Part shown: positions 26,101 through 38,676 of the stretch, piece after piece
Layout of the letters: the number at the start of each line of letters is the position of its first letter
Position numbering within the stretch: the first letter of the stretch is position 1
Source: Balaenoptera acutorostrata
Taxonomy: Eukaryota > Chordata > Mammalia > Artiodactyla > Balaenopteridae
Assembly: GCF_949987535.1 (NCBI RefSeq)
Contig: NC_080073.1
Coordinates: 21,572,116 to 21,636,115 of the forward strand
Reading direction: 5' to 3'
DNA length: 64,000 nt
Notes under the pieces: model-generated
Seen by the model: the letters and a program-made list of their open reading frames with translations, nothing else
Told to the model about the DNA's origin: nothing
Databases searched by the model: none
Translations under genes and position numbers: made by a program

Positions 26101-29100
26101 GTTCTTTTTTCTTAAATGGTTTCTTGTAACCCTTCTTCATCTTTCAGGTGATTTAGAGTATTCCTTATATGTCAGGCCATTTCTCTCTCTTTCTTTTCTT
26201 CTCTTTTTTTTTTTTTTTTTTTTTTTGGCTGTGCTGCATGGCTTAGCTTGCAGGGATCTTAGTTCCCCGACCAGGGATTGAACCCCGGGCCAACGGCAGT
26301 GAAAGAGCTGAATCCTAACCACTAGACCGCCAGGGAATTCCCTGTCAGGCCATTTCTGTAATACAGAGGCCCCGACAAGTCAGGTCAGCCTGGTGGATAC
26401 TTCTTTGGCATTTTCCTCTTATCCTTCCGTTGGTCCAAAATCTTGAGTGATTTTGACCAGAGGGGGGGCCTTTTATTTACCCTTTAAGGAAAACACTGAA
26501 GTACAAAAAGGACAGGAATGAAGATCTGGCAGCTGCCTGCTACGTGCCAGGTGCTGTCCTAGGCGTCTTGCATGAGCAATGGAATCCACTTTACCTCGGC
26601 TCCATGGCCATTTTCAGAGCCTTATCCTGCTCTCTGAGACGGAGAACTCCAAGGTAATTTAAAAGCACGATAGAAGAATGATGTCAGAAATTTCAAAAGA
26701 AAAACTAGCTTATTTCCAGCTGCCAGCTAGATCAAGAGCAACTACAGTTAGAAGTGTTTTCCTAGCAACTTCAAACATTGATAAGAGTCACAAAGGTAAT
26801 ACATGCCTAAAATGTAGGCCTCCCAAATGGTTAGGGAGTGGAAATCTCACTCTTGTATGAAACAGACCAACCTTTGTTCATTTTATACAAACTTTTTTAT
26901 TTTAATTTTTAGAAATTAAAAAAATACAGGAATACCAAGAATGTGACTACACCTGCATAACCACTTAAATTGACGATTACTAATATTTTGTTATATTTAC
27001 TTCATCTTATTTTTATTAATCAAGTAAATCAGACATGACTGGTAACATTGAAGTTTTCTGTGTCATTTACCCCTCATACATTCTACCGTCCCCAACCGCT
27101 ATCACGAAGGACGTTTGTGCCGTTCCTCTTCACTTTTATACTATTACAGGCACATATATGAAATTACATTTTGCAAAAGCTTTCCAGGGATCGAACCTGG
27201 GCGACAGCAGTGAAAGCACCAAGTCCTAATCCACTGGATCTCCAGGGAATTCCCTGCAAAAACTTAAGATTTCAGGTGGGGAAATGGCTTTGCCTTTCAC
27301 ACTTAAAAATGCAGTCTCCTTCCCGTAACTTCATTTGCAAACCCAGTTGCCATCTAATTATTCACTTTTTAAATTAGCTGAAACCCTTCACCTTTTAAGT
27401 AGGGTTTTTGCTTGCAGGGGGACCGTCTGCTGTCCGTCTGCTGGCAAAAGCGCTAGTATTTCACGTTTGTAAGTGATAAGAGGGAGAGGCGGCGGCTTTC
27501 AGAGATCAGGTTTCAAGTCTGGCCCTGGTTTTATGTGTGTGGGAATGGACGCAAAGGAAAACACAGCTGAGCTGCATTGTGGCTCTTCCTGTCAAACCTG
27601 TTCGCGTCCAGGGTGAGTAAAACGGGGGAGCAATGTCTCCCTCACCCAGCCTCTAGTGAAGTTTGTGCCTGGATTCAAAGCAGCTTACTTCCCAGGAAAC
27701 AGCCATCTGAATCTACCCTGTACCCCATTTGAAAAATGTGTCTCTGTCCTGGGAAAATCTGCTAGAGAGAACTTAGCTGTCCTCTTCCTGATCAAAGAAG
27801 GAGTGGAACTGGGGTGATGTCACTCGGTGGAGTTGCTGATGTCATTAGGGTGTCAGCCGTGGGAGGCTCGGTTTGTGAAATTGAGTTACACCTAAGTGTC
27901 TTAGGAAACTCCATTCAGAACTCACCGGAGCTGCCCGGCCAGGACGGGGGGGGGGAGGGAGAGAGCACCTCGGACTTTTCCTTCCCATTTCTGTCCCACT
28001 TTTGGAACCTTGGGATTAAAAGAAATGAAAGCCTCAAACCTATGGACATTTTAGAAAATCGGTATGTAGCTTTAAGCTCTCACAAATTCCTTTTTCTACC
28101 TGGGTGATGGTTGTAGTTACAGACACTACGTGTTCAGACCATGAAGGGCTGTGTTCTTAGTGGGTACTGGTTTATTTTACTCGGTTTGGGACTGGGGGTC
28201 CAGTTTGAAAATGTTTGTCTTCCAGCTATGTGTGCACAGGAACCTTTAGCTCGTGCTGTTCCTCTAGATGAGGTTTTGGTTTTTTGTTTTTTTTTAAATT
28301 AATTAATTTATTTATTATTTATTTTTGGCTGTGTTGGGTCTTCGTTGCTGCGTGGGCTTTCTGTAGTTGCGGCGAGAGGGGGCTACTCTTTGTTGCAGTG
28401 CGCGGGCTTCTCACTGCGGTGGCCTCTCCTGTTGTAAAACACAGGCTGTAGGTGCGTGGGCTCAGTACTTGTGGCTCGTGGGCTCTAGAGCACAGGCTCA
28501 GTAGTTGTGGCCCATGGGTTTAGACGCTCCGCGGCACGTGGGACCCTCCTAGACCAGGACTCGAACCTGTGTCCCCTGCCTTTGCAGGCGGATTCTTAAC
28601 CACTGCGCCACCAGGGAAGTCCCAACATGAGGTTTACATGTTGGTGAAAAGTGTTGGTTCCCGTACCCCAGGAAATGGTTTTGCTGATCATGCATTGCAG
28701 AGAAGTTACTATCTTGGTGATTAAAATGCTTTTTGAAGATTCTTTGAACATAATTTAAAAATCCAGCCAAAGTCTAATAATGGAATGAAATCGCTGTGCT
28801 AGTATTTCTCTGATCATCAAGACTGGGATGGAGAAAAGGAATTCAACTATGAAGTCAAAGTTAAAAGGACAAGCAGGGGCTCAGGTTAACGTGAGGGGTT
28901 GCGAATGAACCCAGAAAATGCAGCAGGGCACACTCAGTTCTGTGAATGAGCTGCTTTTCACAAGTTATTTAGATTTCAGATGCCCACTGCCAGTAAGTAA
29001 GTTCTGTTTCTCCCAACCAACTGGCAAATAACACCCAGTGTAGCATTAGAATGTCAACAGTAGAAATGGGTTCTATTTACAAAAGCTGGAGTCTCTAGCT

Positions 29101-30009
29101 CAGAAACCAAGAGGTCAGTGTCAGCGTTCACTCCCACCCTACCCTGCCTCCAATTCCGAGTGCTCAGTTTCTGTCCCATTTAGAGGAACACTTGTAGGCG
29201 GGAAACTGGTATCTCGGAGAATCACCCCTGCTTGGGGTTCCATTTTACTTTCACTTTGCATTCTTTTGAATTTAATCTGTGGTCTTATTGAGACATCCCT
29301 TTGAGTTTGTTTCCATTTAAATATGAAGTCAACGTCTTTGATCAGAAGGCATGGGTTTACTGGAATCTACGATTTCCTTACCCTTTTATTTAGTTGAGTC
29401 AGAGGAAAAATAGTATGCATGTTCCCCACAGTTGCCTGGTTTTATTGTTCAGGGAAGATTGATGAGGTGAAGATTACCATCAGAAAAAGGTTTCACGTTA
29501 TAGTTGGTTTGTAAAAAGACTGCATTACATATTCATGCCTAATCTTAGTGCTTAATTCTTAATCTTAATTCTCAGTCTTAATTCTTGATTTTTTCATGAT
29601 TAAGCTGATTTCTAGATTTAGTAAAAGTTAACATTAATTAAAGCTGTGTGGCTTTTCTGTTTTCTTCATTTCTTAGTTATTCCAGTGGAAACAGCTGGAG
29701 AACTTATATTTCCGTGAGAAAAAGTTTGCTGTGGAAGTTCACGATCCACGGAGGTGAGGATCACAGACTTTTTTCTGTATGAGCCTGGTGACTGTCCAGA
29801 TATGCTGCTATGAATATTCATGTGCACGTGTTTTCATTTCTCTTGGGTATATATCTACGATTGGAATTGCTTGATCAAATGGTAACTCTTTCTTTAACCT
29901 TTTGAGGAACTGCCAGATTGTTTTCCAAAGAGGCTACACCCTTTTACATTCCCACCAGCAATGTGCATGGTTTCATTTTCTCCACATTCTCCCTAACACT
30001 TGTTATTTT

Positions 30010-30053
<44 letters not shown>

Positions 30054-33000
30054 AATAGCCATCCTGGTGGTGTGCAGTGATAAGCTCATACTGCTTTGAA
30101 TTTGCATGCTGAGCATCTTTTCACGGGCTCATTGGCCGCTTGTATATGTACTTTAGAGAAATGTCTATTCGGATCCTTTGCTCATTTTCAAGTTCGGTAT
30201 TCTTGGTCACTTAAATAAAAAGTTGCTAAATTATCTACATGAATTGAAGTCAGGATGTAGGCTTTCCAAGTTCCTCAGAGGAATTCCTTATCGGCCCTCA
30301 GCGGTTGCTTTTCAGATAAGTTTATGGATATTTGGAGGTCTGAGGGATGGAGGAAACAGCTGTGACAAAAAGATGACCCAAAGAGATAAGGCAAATTCCT
30401 ACAAAGGACATTAGTGCCCTTCTCCCACCTCTACCCCTACACAGTGTCTGCCTTCCCCCCATCTTTCTCTCTCTTGCTCTTTCCTTACTCTGACCCTCTC
30501 TTCTCTTTTCATCTGGTGCATAAGCAGTACTCTGGACCAGTTTTGGACATGCATAATATTATTATGTTCATCCTCTGATAGTGCCAGAGCCAGACAATTC
30601 TACGTAGACCTGAGATGCTCTCTTACCTTAAAGAAGGTGCTGACCCCGCAGATCCTGGTTGCTTTGTCTTTAAAATATTATCACATTTATTCCCGCCTTC
30701 TTGTGATGATCGCACAGCCTATGGTCTTTAACTAAATGTTTTTATTACAGCCTCTAATGTGGCTAATTCTCATCTGCTTTTTTAAAAAAATATTTAATTT
30801 CTATAATTTCCAATATCATGCTTCTCTACAGAATGCCGAATGTGTGTATTTATGCACATGACCATACTAGACTTAGGTTTTTCTAAAATATTATACAGTT
30901 GGTATATTAGTTAGTAATCATTTTCTTTTTTAAGTTTATTTTTTAATTTTTATTTTACATTGGAGCATAGTTGATTAACAATGTTGTATGAGTTTCAGGT
31001 GTACAGCAAAGTGATTCAGTTATACATATACATGTATCTGTTCTTTTTCAAATTGTCTTCCCATTTTCTCATCTGCTTTTGAGTGTGTGAATGTGTTGTT
31101 TAATATGCTGCTTTTACAGAGAGCTATTACCCAGGTGTGATTGGTTTTCTCATAAAAGGAGAAAATCAGAAGCTTGGCCCCTGACAGCAAAAGAGTTATG
31201 GCAGAGCCAAAACAATTAAGGAGAAGCTTTGTTACAACATTACCCACTGGATACATTTTATGTTGTGCTGGGCCAGAGACAGATCATTTGAGTGCTTTCC
31301 TTAATCTTTCAGGATTTCGGTATCCAGAAGAACCTTTGGGCAAAGTGGCCTCTTTGTGCAAACGTGGTATGCGAACTCTTCTCTCATCAAGTCCATCTGG
31401 GTAATGGCAATTAGTCAGCATCAGTTTTACTTGGACCGGAAGCAAAGCAAAGTAAGTAACTAGAAGCATTTCTATAAGGACAAAGTCCTCTCCCTCACCG
31501 GCTTTGTGTTCGCAAGATAAGCTTTCTCAGAAAAGATGCAAGCACATGGGTTTTTGTTCCTCGAGTTTTGTTTTTTTAAACTTTACTACCAATTGTTTTA
31601 ATTTTTCTTACATTTAAAAAAATGGGCAACGTATAACCTGATCTGAAAACTGTAAGATTTGCCAAATTTTTGGCATGCATGTATGTGTGTACACTCAGGA
31701 TGTTTTAATGTTAATGATTGAACTATACCATGAGAAGGAATCATGCCTAGTTACTAAAACGTTTTAACTGCAAAGCTGAAATCTTATATTTTTGTTCTGA
31801 AAAATATCACTTTTGTATATAAAAATTCTATATTGTCCTCTGTGTTGACATTTTTATTCCATAGTAACTGAATTGCTTTATTAATTTGAAATAGGTTTAA
31901 CCGAATGAATTCCATTTCAATGTTATATTAGGCAAAAATTCCTTCAGCCAGGAGTTTAGACGATATTGCAATGGATTTGACTGAGACAGGAGCACCAAGA
32001 GTCTCCAAAATGGTGACACTAGAGGCAAAAAGTCAGTTCATCATGGCAAGCAACGGCAGTTTAATCTCCTCAGGTAATATTTTTGGATTAGAGAGCGTGC
32101 AAGCGATCTTTATCTTATTTCATATTTTTTTGGTTGTACACCACTTTCAAATGTATCTTTTAACCCATTATTTTGGGAATAAATATGTAAACCACTTTCA
32201 AATGTATCTTTTTTTTTTTTTTCAAATGTATCTTTTAACCCATTATTTTGGGAATAAATAAGCATATGGAACCTACAGTATATTGCGGTTTTGAATAAAT
32301 TTTGAAATTAATTTTTAAAAGAGTATGAAGAAAGTTAAATAGTAAAGTCAGGTTGTGTAATTAACAATGGATGCTAAAATAGTGAGTGCCTCAGGGTAGC
32401 TTGCAAGAATATTTTCTCCCCATAAGGTTCATAAGCTTTTTCTTTCCCCAATATGTAGTTTTTGATACAAACGGTTATCTAATTCTCCATTTAACATAAA
32501 TTGAACCATGACCACAGCCTTCGAACCCACCTCACCCCCCAAAAGTGATTTTTGCCCCTAAACCCTTCCTCTGTAGAAATTTTGGATAAGAGTCTCACTA
32601 AGTATACGTAACTTCACTAAAAATAATTTCTCGTCTAAATCCCATTGTCAGTTTGTGAACCTGAAGCACAGAATATTCCTTTGCCTTGCTTACTTTCTAA
32701 AAGAACATTCTAAACAGCTATCTCAAGGAACATCTTACCTTCTCTCCTGCTCAGAAAAATGATTTTTTTTCCTTGGGTGTGTCTGAAACAGTACGCATTT
32801 TATCATTGCTTCTAAAATGACTGAGCCAAAATGCAAAAGGCATATATTATTACCAGGCTCTGTTTGATGCTTGGAAGCATGAGAAAATGTTCTCCAGTTT
32901 CCTTTTATTATGTTCAGAAACAAGGGGAAAAGAAATAAACTATTATTAAACAGCAGGTTTGGCTTAAAAATCCCTTGTCCTTTAAAAAGGAAGGAAACAT

Positions 33001-36000
33001 GCCTTGTATAAACCTTCTCTGCGCTCCCTCCCAATCCCCGCCCCAGGTTCTCAAGACTCGGAAGTCAGTGAGGAGCAAAAGAGAGAGAAAATCCTTGAAC
33101 TCAAGAAGAAGGAAAAGCTGTTGCAAGAAAAACTTCTGAAAAAAGTTGAAGAACTTAAGAAGATCTGTTTGCGGGAGGCTGTGAGTGTCTTCCGCTCTTG
33201 GGGAGCATTTCAAATCGTGTTGGACAATTCCAGCCAGGGTCAGTGATCTCCCTCTCGCTTCTGTCCTGTTTTACAGGAGCTCACAGGCAAAATGCCAAAG
33301 GAGTATCCACTGAACGTAGGTGAGAAAGCTCCTCACGTCAGAAGGCGTGTAGGTACCGCATTCAAATTAGATGACAACTTGCTGCCGAGTGAAGAGGTAT
33401 GAGCACCAGCTCTGAGCGTGTCTATCAACAGTGAGACAGAAATGCTGTCAGTTCAGTGTGGCTGACTTGTTCCTTTGGTTTTTGAGTTACTGCTGTACAT
33501 TTTTATCTCACCAGTTCAAAGTGATCATGGAGACCAAGTTGAATTCTTTCTTTCATGCACAGTCTAGTTAAAATTGAGTTCTCTCTCATGACTTTACCCC
33601 CACCAAACAGAAAGAGCACTAAAGGAACTCTAAATGTTTATAAATTGAGAAGTATTATTATATGAATTAAGACTTCCAGCACTAGAGTCTCCCACTTAAA
33701 ATCAAGTAGCCTTTGGCAAATCGTTGACCCTCTGTGAAGTCTCAATTCTTGGGTTTTCTCATCAATAAAATAGGGGTAATGATTGTTCTTCCCTCTGAGG
33801 GATGCAAGGAGTATTCAATGAGATAACACATGTATAGCACTTGGGTATAATAAAGGTAAAAGATTTGTTAGCCAATATAGAGGGTACTTTCTCATCTGCA
33901 TGACATCAGACACTGTGACCCTACTCGTGTTTCTTGCAGAAGTTTAGCCATCTTGGCTTTAGAAAATGATGGCAGTTTCCATTAATAATAAAGTGAGCAT
34001 TGCTATTTATTGAGTGTTCACTCTATACCCAGCTCTGAGCTAAGCAATGCACATACATTATTTCCTTTAATCTTCACCATACTTTCATAAGGCGGGTGTT
34101 ATCTCCATTTTACAAATGATAAAAAATCGAAGCATTAAAAATTAAGCAGTATATCCAGGGTCATACAACCAGGAATCACCCAGAAAGAGGAATCAAACCT
34201 CAATTTATCTGTTTCTAAAGCTATGCATGTGAATATAGCATTCTCTGGCTATGAATCTTGGGTGAAGAATCCCTTCTTGAAAAATATGATCTTCATCCAA
34301 CCAACTGAATGAATGGAAGGCCATTCCCTTCTTTGAAAAGGACAGAGAGTTGGACTGTTCAGTTAAAGTAAATGGAGGAGGGAGGTCTTGTCTTCTAGGA
34401 AAGTGTTTGAGAATACCTAAGCAGTAAAACTTAGGAAGATTTTATTCTCAGAGAGCATCTGATTTGAGAACGCATGAGAAAGAGAAATTTTATTATCTAG
34501 TACATATCACAGTGACTGTGTGTGTCCATAAAAATAAAACAGTATCATCATGTAAATGCAGGACCCTGCTTTGCAAGAACTGGAGAGCAATTTCCTAATA
34601 CAGCAAAAGCTGGTTGAAGCTGCAAAGAAACTTGCCAACGAGCCAGATCTTTGTAAAACTGTGAAGAAAAAACGAAAGCAAGATTACACGGATGCAGTGA
34701 AAAAGCTTCAGGAGATTGAAAATGCAATAAATGAATACCGAATTAGATGTGGAAAGAAACCCAGCCAGAAAGCAACAGTTATCGTACCAGGTTAGTAATT
34801 AGTAAGGTTTTTTAGAGTCACATAAGTCAATCCTCTTGATGGAATGTACGATTTCCAAACCAGTTCATTTGGTAAGAGACAGAAGAAAGAACAGGATTAA
34901 TTATGAGTTTCTTAGGATAAAAATGGTTTGGAATTTCAGTCTTACAAGTATGTTAACTTGGTTTTTAGTGACCTTCTTACTATTGTAATACTATACTATT
35001 GCATTGCTTTAATTTTCAGCATGAAAGAGCTTTCATAGCAATATTGGTTCCTAATAAGACGGATTCACCTTTAACTGGCCTGATGTCATTGCAAGAAATA
35101 CATTTGAAAACACAGGATATTAAGAGAGCTGGGCCCTACCTAGTAGTTTCTCAAAGGTTTTTAATGCAGCAGACCATACATTTTCTTAAGGACCTATCCA
35201 ACATATGTGGATAGAAAAGAGCTCTTACAATTATTGTCATTTATGGAGGCTATTTAAAGATATGGGCATATGTTCATGTTATATTATGAAATGCAGAAGG
35301 CAGAATACAAAATTGTAACCATAACATGGTCCTGACATTGTATAATTATGTACACACAAAGACTGGTTGGGAAAGAGTTCAAAATATTAATAGCTGTAGA
35401 ATTTCATGTCACTTAATTTTCTTCCTAATTCTCTTTCATATTTTCAAAATTCTCAACGTTATATATCTAAAACTTTAATATTCAGGAAAAAAGTAAACTG
35501 AAAAAAATCTCATTTAGGTCGATTTCAAGTCCAGTTGGCCTTCCATATTTATTAGCACGATTTTCAGCCTTGATCACTGGTTGAAATACGATTCTATTTC
35601 TTTGATTCCAAGACTTTTTTTTTTTTCCCATTTAAACATCTGTGAAATTGGGATAATTCTTGTACTAGATGGAGTGCTACAGTTATGATCGGCAGTACTT
35701 TTTCTTTTTTTACTGGGACATCAAGTAATTATACGTCTTAGATTTGACAAAGTACGGTAATCAGGTTTAAAGTGTACTCGGCTTCAGAGCATATGATTTG
35801 CAAAGCAGAGATACGGCTTTTTGGAAAGTGAATGCACAGACATCAACACACAAGTGTGCGTCAACTACAGCTGGGGAATTTAGGATGGCTTTGACTCTGA
35901 ATGCGAAATCCAGTTGGCCTGGTCAGTGGCCACATTCTGGACCTACAGAGATGAATGATTAGCAGTGCACTTAACTTTCATAGCCATTTGTTGTGGCCCA

Positions 36001-38624
36001 TTCATCCCCAGCTGTGTAAGATTCAAATGTTATCCTTTTCAGTAACTGACATTTGGGCAGCACTGGTGTCAGTAGTTGAGCATATATCGGGTGGATTTTT
36101 TTAAAGCCTGCCTGACAGCTGACTCTACTGGCATTTCGCCTTCAAGCTCTACTGTGTGTGCAATTAAGAGACAGTCCTCCTGGCTCTGATAGAGATTAAC
36201 ATTTGAGACTGGATGTGGAGATTCACTTCATAATGGCTTTGAAGCTTACACTGAGGTGTCGTGTTTGCCTGTAACCTTGCCCATCGTTGACACTGAGTAT
36301 GGAATGATTTGCCAGAGCACATCAACATCTGAGATATCCCTTTTTGCTAAACCCATTTTGTAACATTTGATGGGCACCAGTAATAATCAGATCATTATGG
36401 GCATTTTCAACCACCAGAGTTCTTTCACCAGAATGCTGTGTTTAGGGAACCAAAGTAGTAAGTATAGCTAACATTTATTGAGCCTTTGTCCTGTGCCAGG
36501 AGCTGGGCTAAGGGCTTTACATCTATTACGTCATTTAATGCTCACCAAAGCACTAAACACTAGGTACTATTCTTATCCCTATTGTAGAGGTGAGCCAAAT
36601 GATGCTTGGAGAGATTAAGTAATTTGCCCTGGGTCTCAGAGCCAGTAAGTGACAAAACCAGGATGTGAACCCAGGTCTGTCTGTTTCAGTAGTTCTCACT
36701 CAGGGGCAGTTTCGCACTCCAGGGAGCATTTGGCAATGTCTGCAGACATGTTTGATTGTCAAAACTGAGGGTGGGGAGGTGCCGGCATCGAGTGGTAGAG
36801 GCTGGAGATCCTACCATACAAAGGGCAGCACCCACCCTCCTCCACTCCCCCCCCACCGCAACAAAGAATCGTCCAGTCCAAAATGTCAGTAGTGCCACTC
36901 ACTGTTAAGAAACCCTGGTCTGATTGAGAAGCTTATGCACCACAAGTGACCACCACACTCTATCAAGAAAAAGCCCTTCTCTTTAGGGGAGGGCTCAAAA
37001 AAATAAATTATCCTAAATTAATTATCCTAAATAAATTATCCTAAATTATCCTGTACTATCCTAGTACAGTAGATTCTCAAAGGACTGTTCTCAAACTCTG
37101 TTCCACTTTAATAAATAATCCAATGTAATATTTGTATGGTATATAAGATGTTTATACCTTCAGTAGTCAATGAGTTCATTCTTAACAATAGTTAACTATT
37201 CCTAATGCACTGTAATTAGTTCTGTTTATCTAAATAAAAATAAGATGCACTCCATTGGAAAGGGTTTTATTGAACTATTAGGGGTGTCCAAATGCACCAT
37301 TATACTAAAGGCAGTTTATTTTATCCACAGAAGACATAATCCCATCAGAAAGTAGCTCCTTGTCTGACACTACCACCTATGATGACCGTAAGTAGCTCCC
37401 CCTTTTCAGTTTAAAATGTTATATATTCTGAAATATTAAGAATATTTTTGAGTTAAGTAAAGTCTGTTTATTTTTCTTTTGGGAAAAGTAGACAGCTAAC
37501 TTACATTTATGCAGAATGGCTGGGAATGGGGGATTAGGATTAACTTCTACACAGGTTAGCTCAGCATTAAATACAGTACCGTACAAATCACATGACTTCA
37601 GGGAATCAGAGTACCATAACTCGAGTGAATAGGTATCTTGATAAGGATTTGTAAGGCTCTGTAGGATTTTTTTTTTAACGCTTGAAGTAACTATAGAGAA
37701 GGTGCGTAAGTAATACAGAGTCCTTCACCCAGCTTTGTCTACTGGTGACATCTTATATATTTAGTGTCCAATGCCAAAACCAGGAAATTAGTGTTGTGTA
37801 GGCTACACTACACTACCAGGAAATAATGTAGAGTTTATCACTGTCTACTTATTCCAGTTAAGTTGGAGTTTATTTTATTTTTCTTAGGAAGAAACACACA
37901 TTTTAGAAATTGGGTTACATGTTTCCTAGAGGTTTCCTAGAGGTAGACTGTGTCTATTGTAATGACCTGTGGTCAACATACTTCATGATGGAATGGATTT
38001 CATATCAAGTGATAGAGTATTTCCTTGTAATCCCTTTCTTGTGGTTAAGCAGAGGAGCTCACTATCTTTTTGATGCGATTTAAAGAATTTGGGGGAACCA
38101 CTAACCCCTACTGCTTTATCTTCCCCCAAACGAAATGGTTCATGAAAGTCTACCATTTCAGAATTCTTCCTTTGAGCTGAGGTTTGGTCACATTTGCCAT
38201 TCCTCTTTGGAAATACAGATACCAGTGGGAGACACAACAATTCCCTAATGACTCACCATAAATCAGATTCATCACTTTTAATGATAGGATGAGCCTTTGG
38301 TCAGCCAAGGAGGCCTAAGAACGTTAAAAGTAAAGCTGAACAGGGCTTCCCCGGTGACGCAGTGGTTAAGAATCCGCCTGCTAATGCAGGGGATACGGGT
38401 TCGAGCCCTGGTCCGGGAAGATCCAACATGCCACGGAGCAACTAAGCCTGTGCGCCACAACTACTGAGCCTGTGTGCCACAACTACTGAGCTGGTGCACC
38501 TAGAGACTGTGCTCCGCAACAAGAGAAGCCACCGCAATGAGAAGCTCGTGCACTGCAATGAAGAGTAGCTCGCTGCAACTAGAGAAAGCCTGCACGCAGC
38601 AATGAAGACCCAACACAGCCAATA

Positions 38625-38676
<52 letters not shown>

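Larger units (their letters stand above)
13745..29676 (+). other. Largest FRMD4B intron in the window
   Basis: 15.9 kb between the first two F3 exons. It holds SINEs at 13901, 20778, 21926, 26185, 27184 and 28277, L1 copies at 15255, 16407 and about 20244, MIRs at about 18590, 20075, 23440 and 24598, and a MER20-type fossil at about 23030. Unassigned stretches include 17400-18580, 18810-20070, 24810-26170 and 27400-28260. The last is GC-richer and carries two TGATGTCA motifs. Confidence 0.8.
29754..31312 (+). other. FRMD4B intron between exons e and f
   Basis: 1.6 kb. It contains an old L1 piece (about 29795-30180) with a (GT)n microsatellite inside it and a short L1 3' end at about 30925-31065. 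The segment 30190-30920 shows nothing recognisable. Confidence 0.75.
33397..34561 (+). other. FRMD4B intron between exons i and j
   Basis: 1.2 kb. Two MIR remnants in opposite orientation lie at about 33685-33850 (+) and 33985-34215 (-). The rest is unassigned. Confidence 0.75.
34791..37330 (+). other. FRMD4B intron between exons j and k
   Basis: 2.5 kb. A MIR (about 36455-36688) abuts a MER20-type element (about 36688-36915), followed by an AT-rich minisatellite at about 37004-37064. The segment 34800-36450 is unassigned, with weak old-L1 resemblance near 35230-35480. Confidence 0.75.

Noticed and set aside
27814..28107. 97-codon open frame in the large intron
   Set aside because: No recognisable domain and no matching splice frame into the next exon. 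Kept only as part of a possible regulatory stretch.
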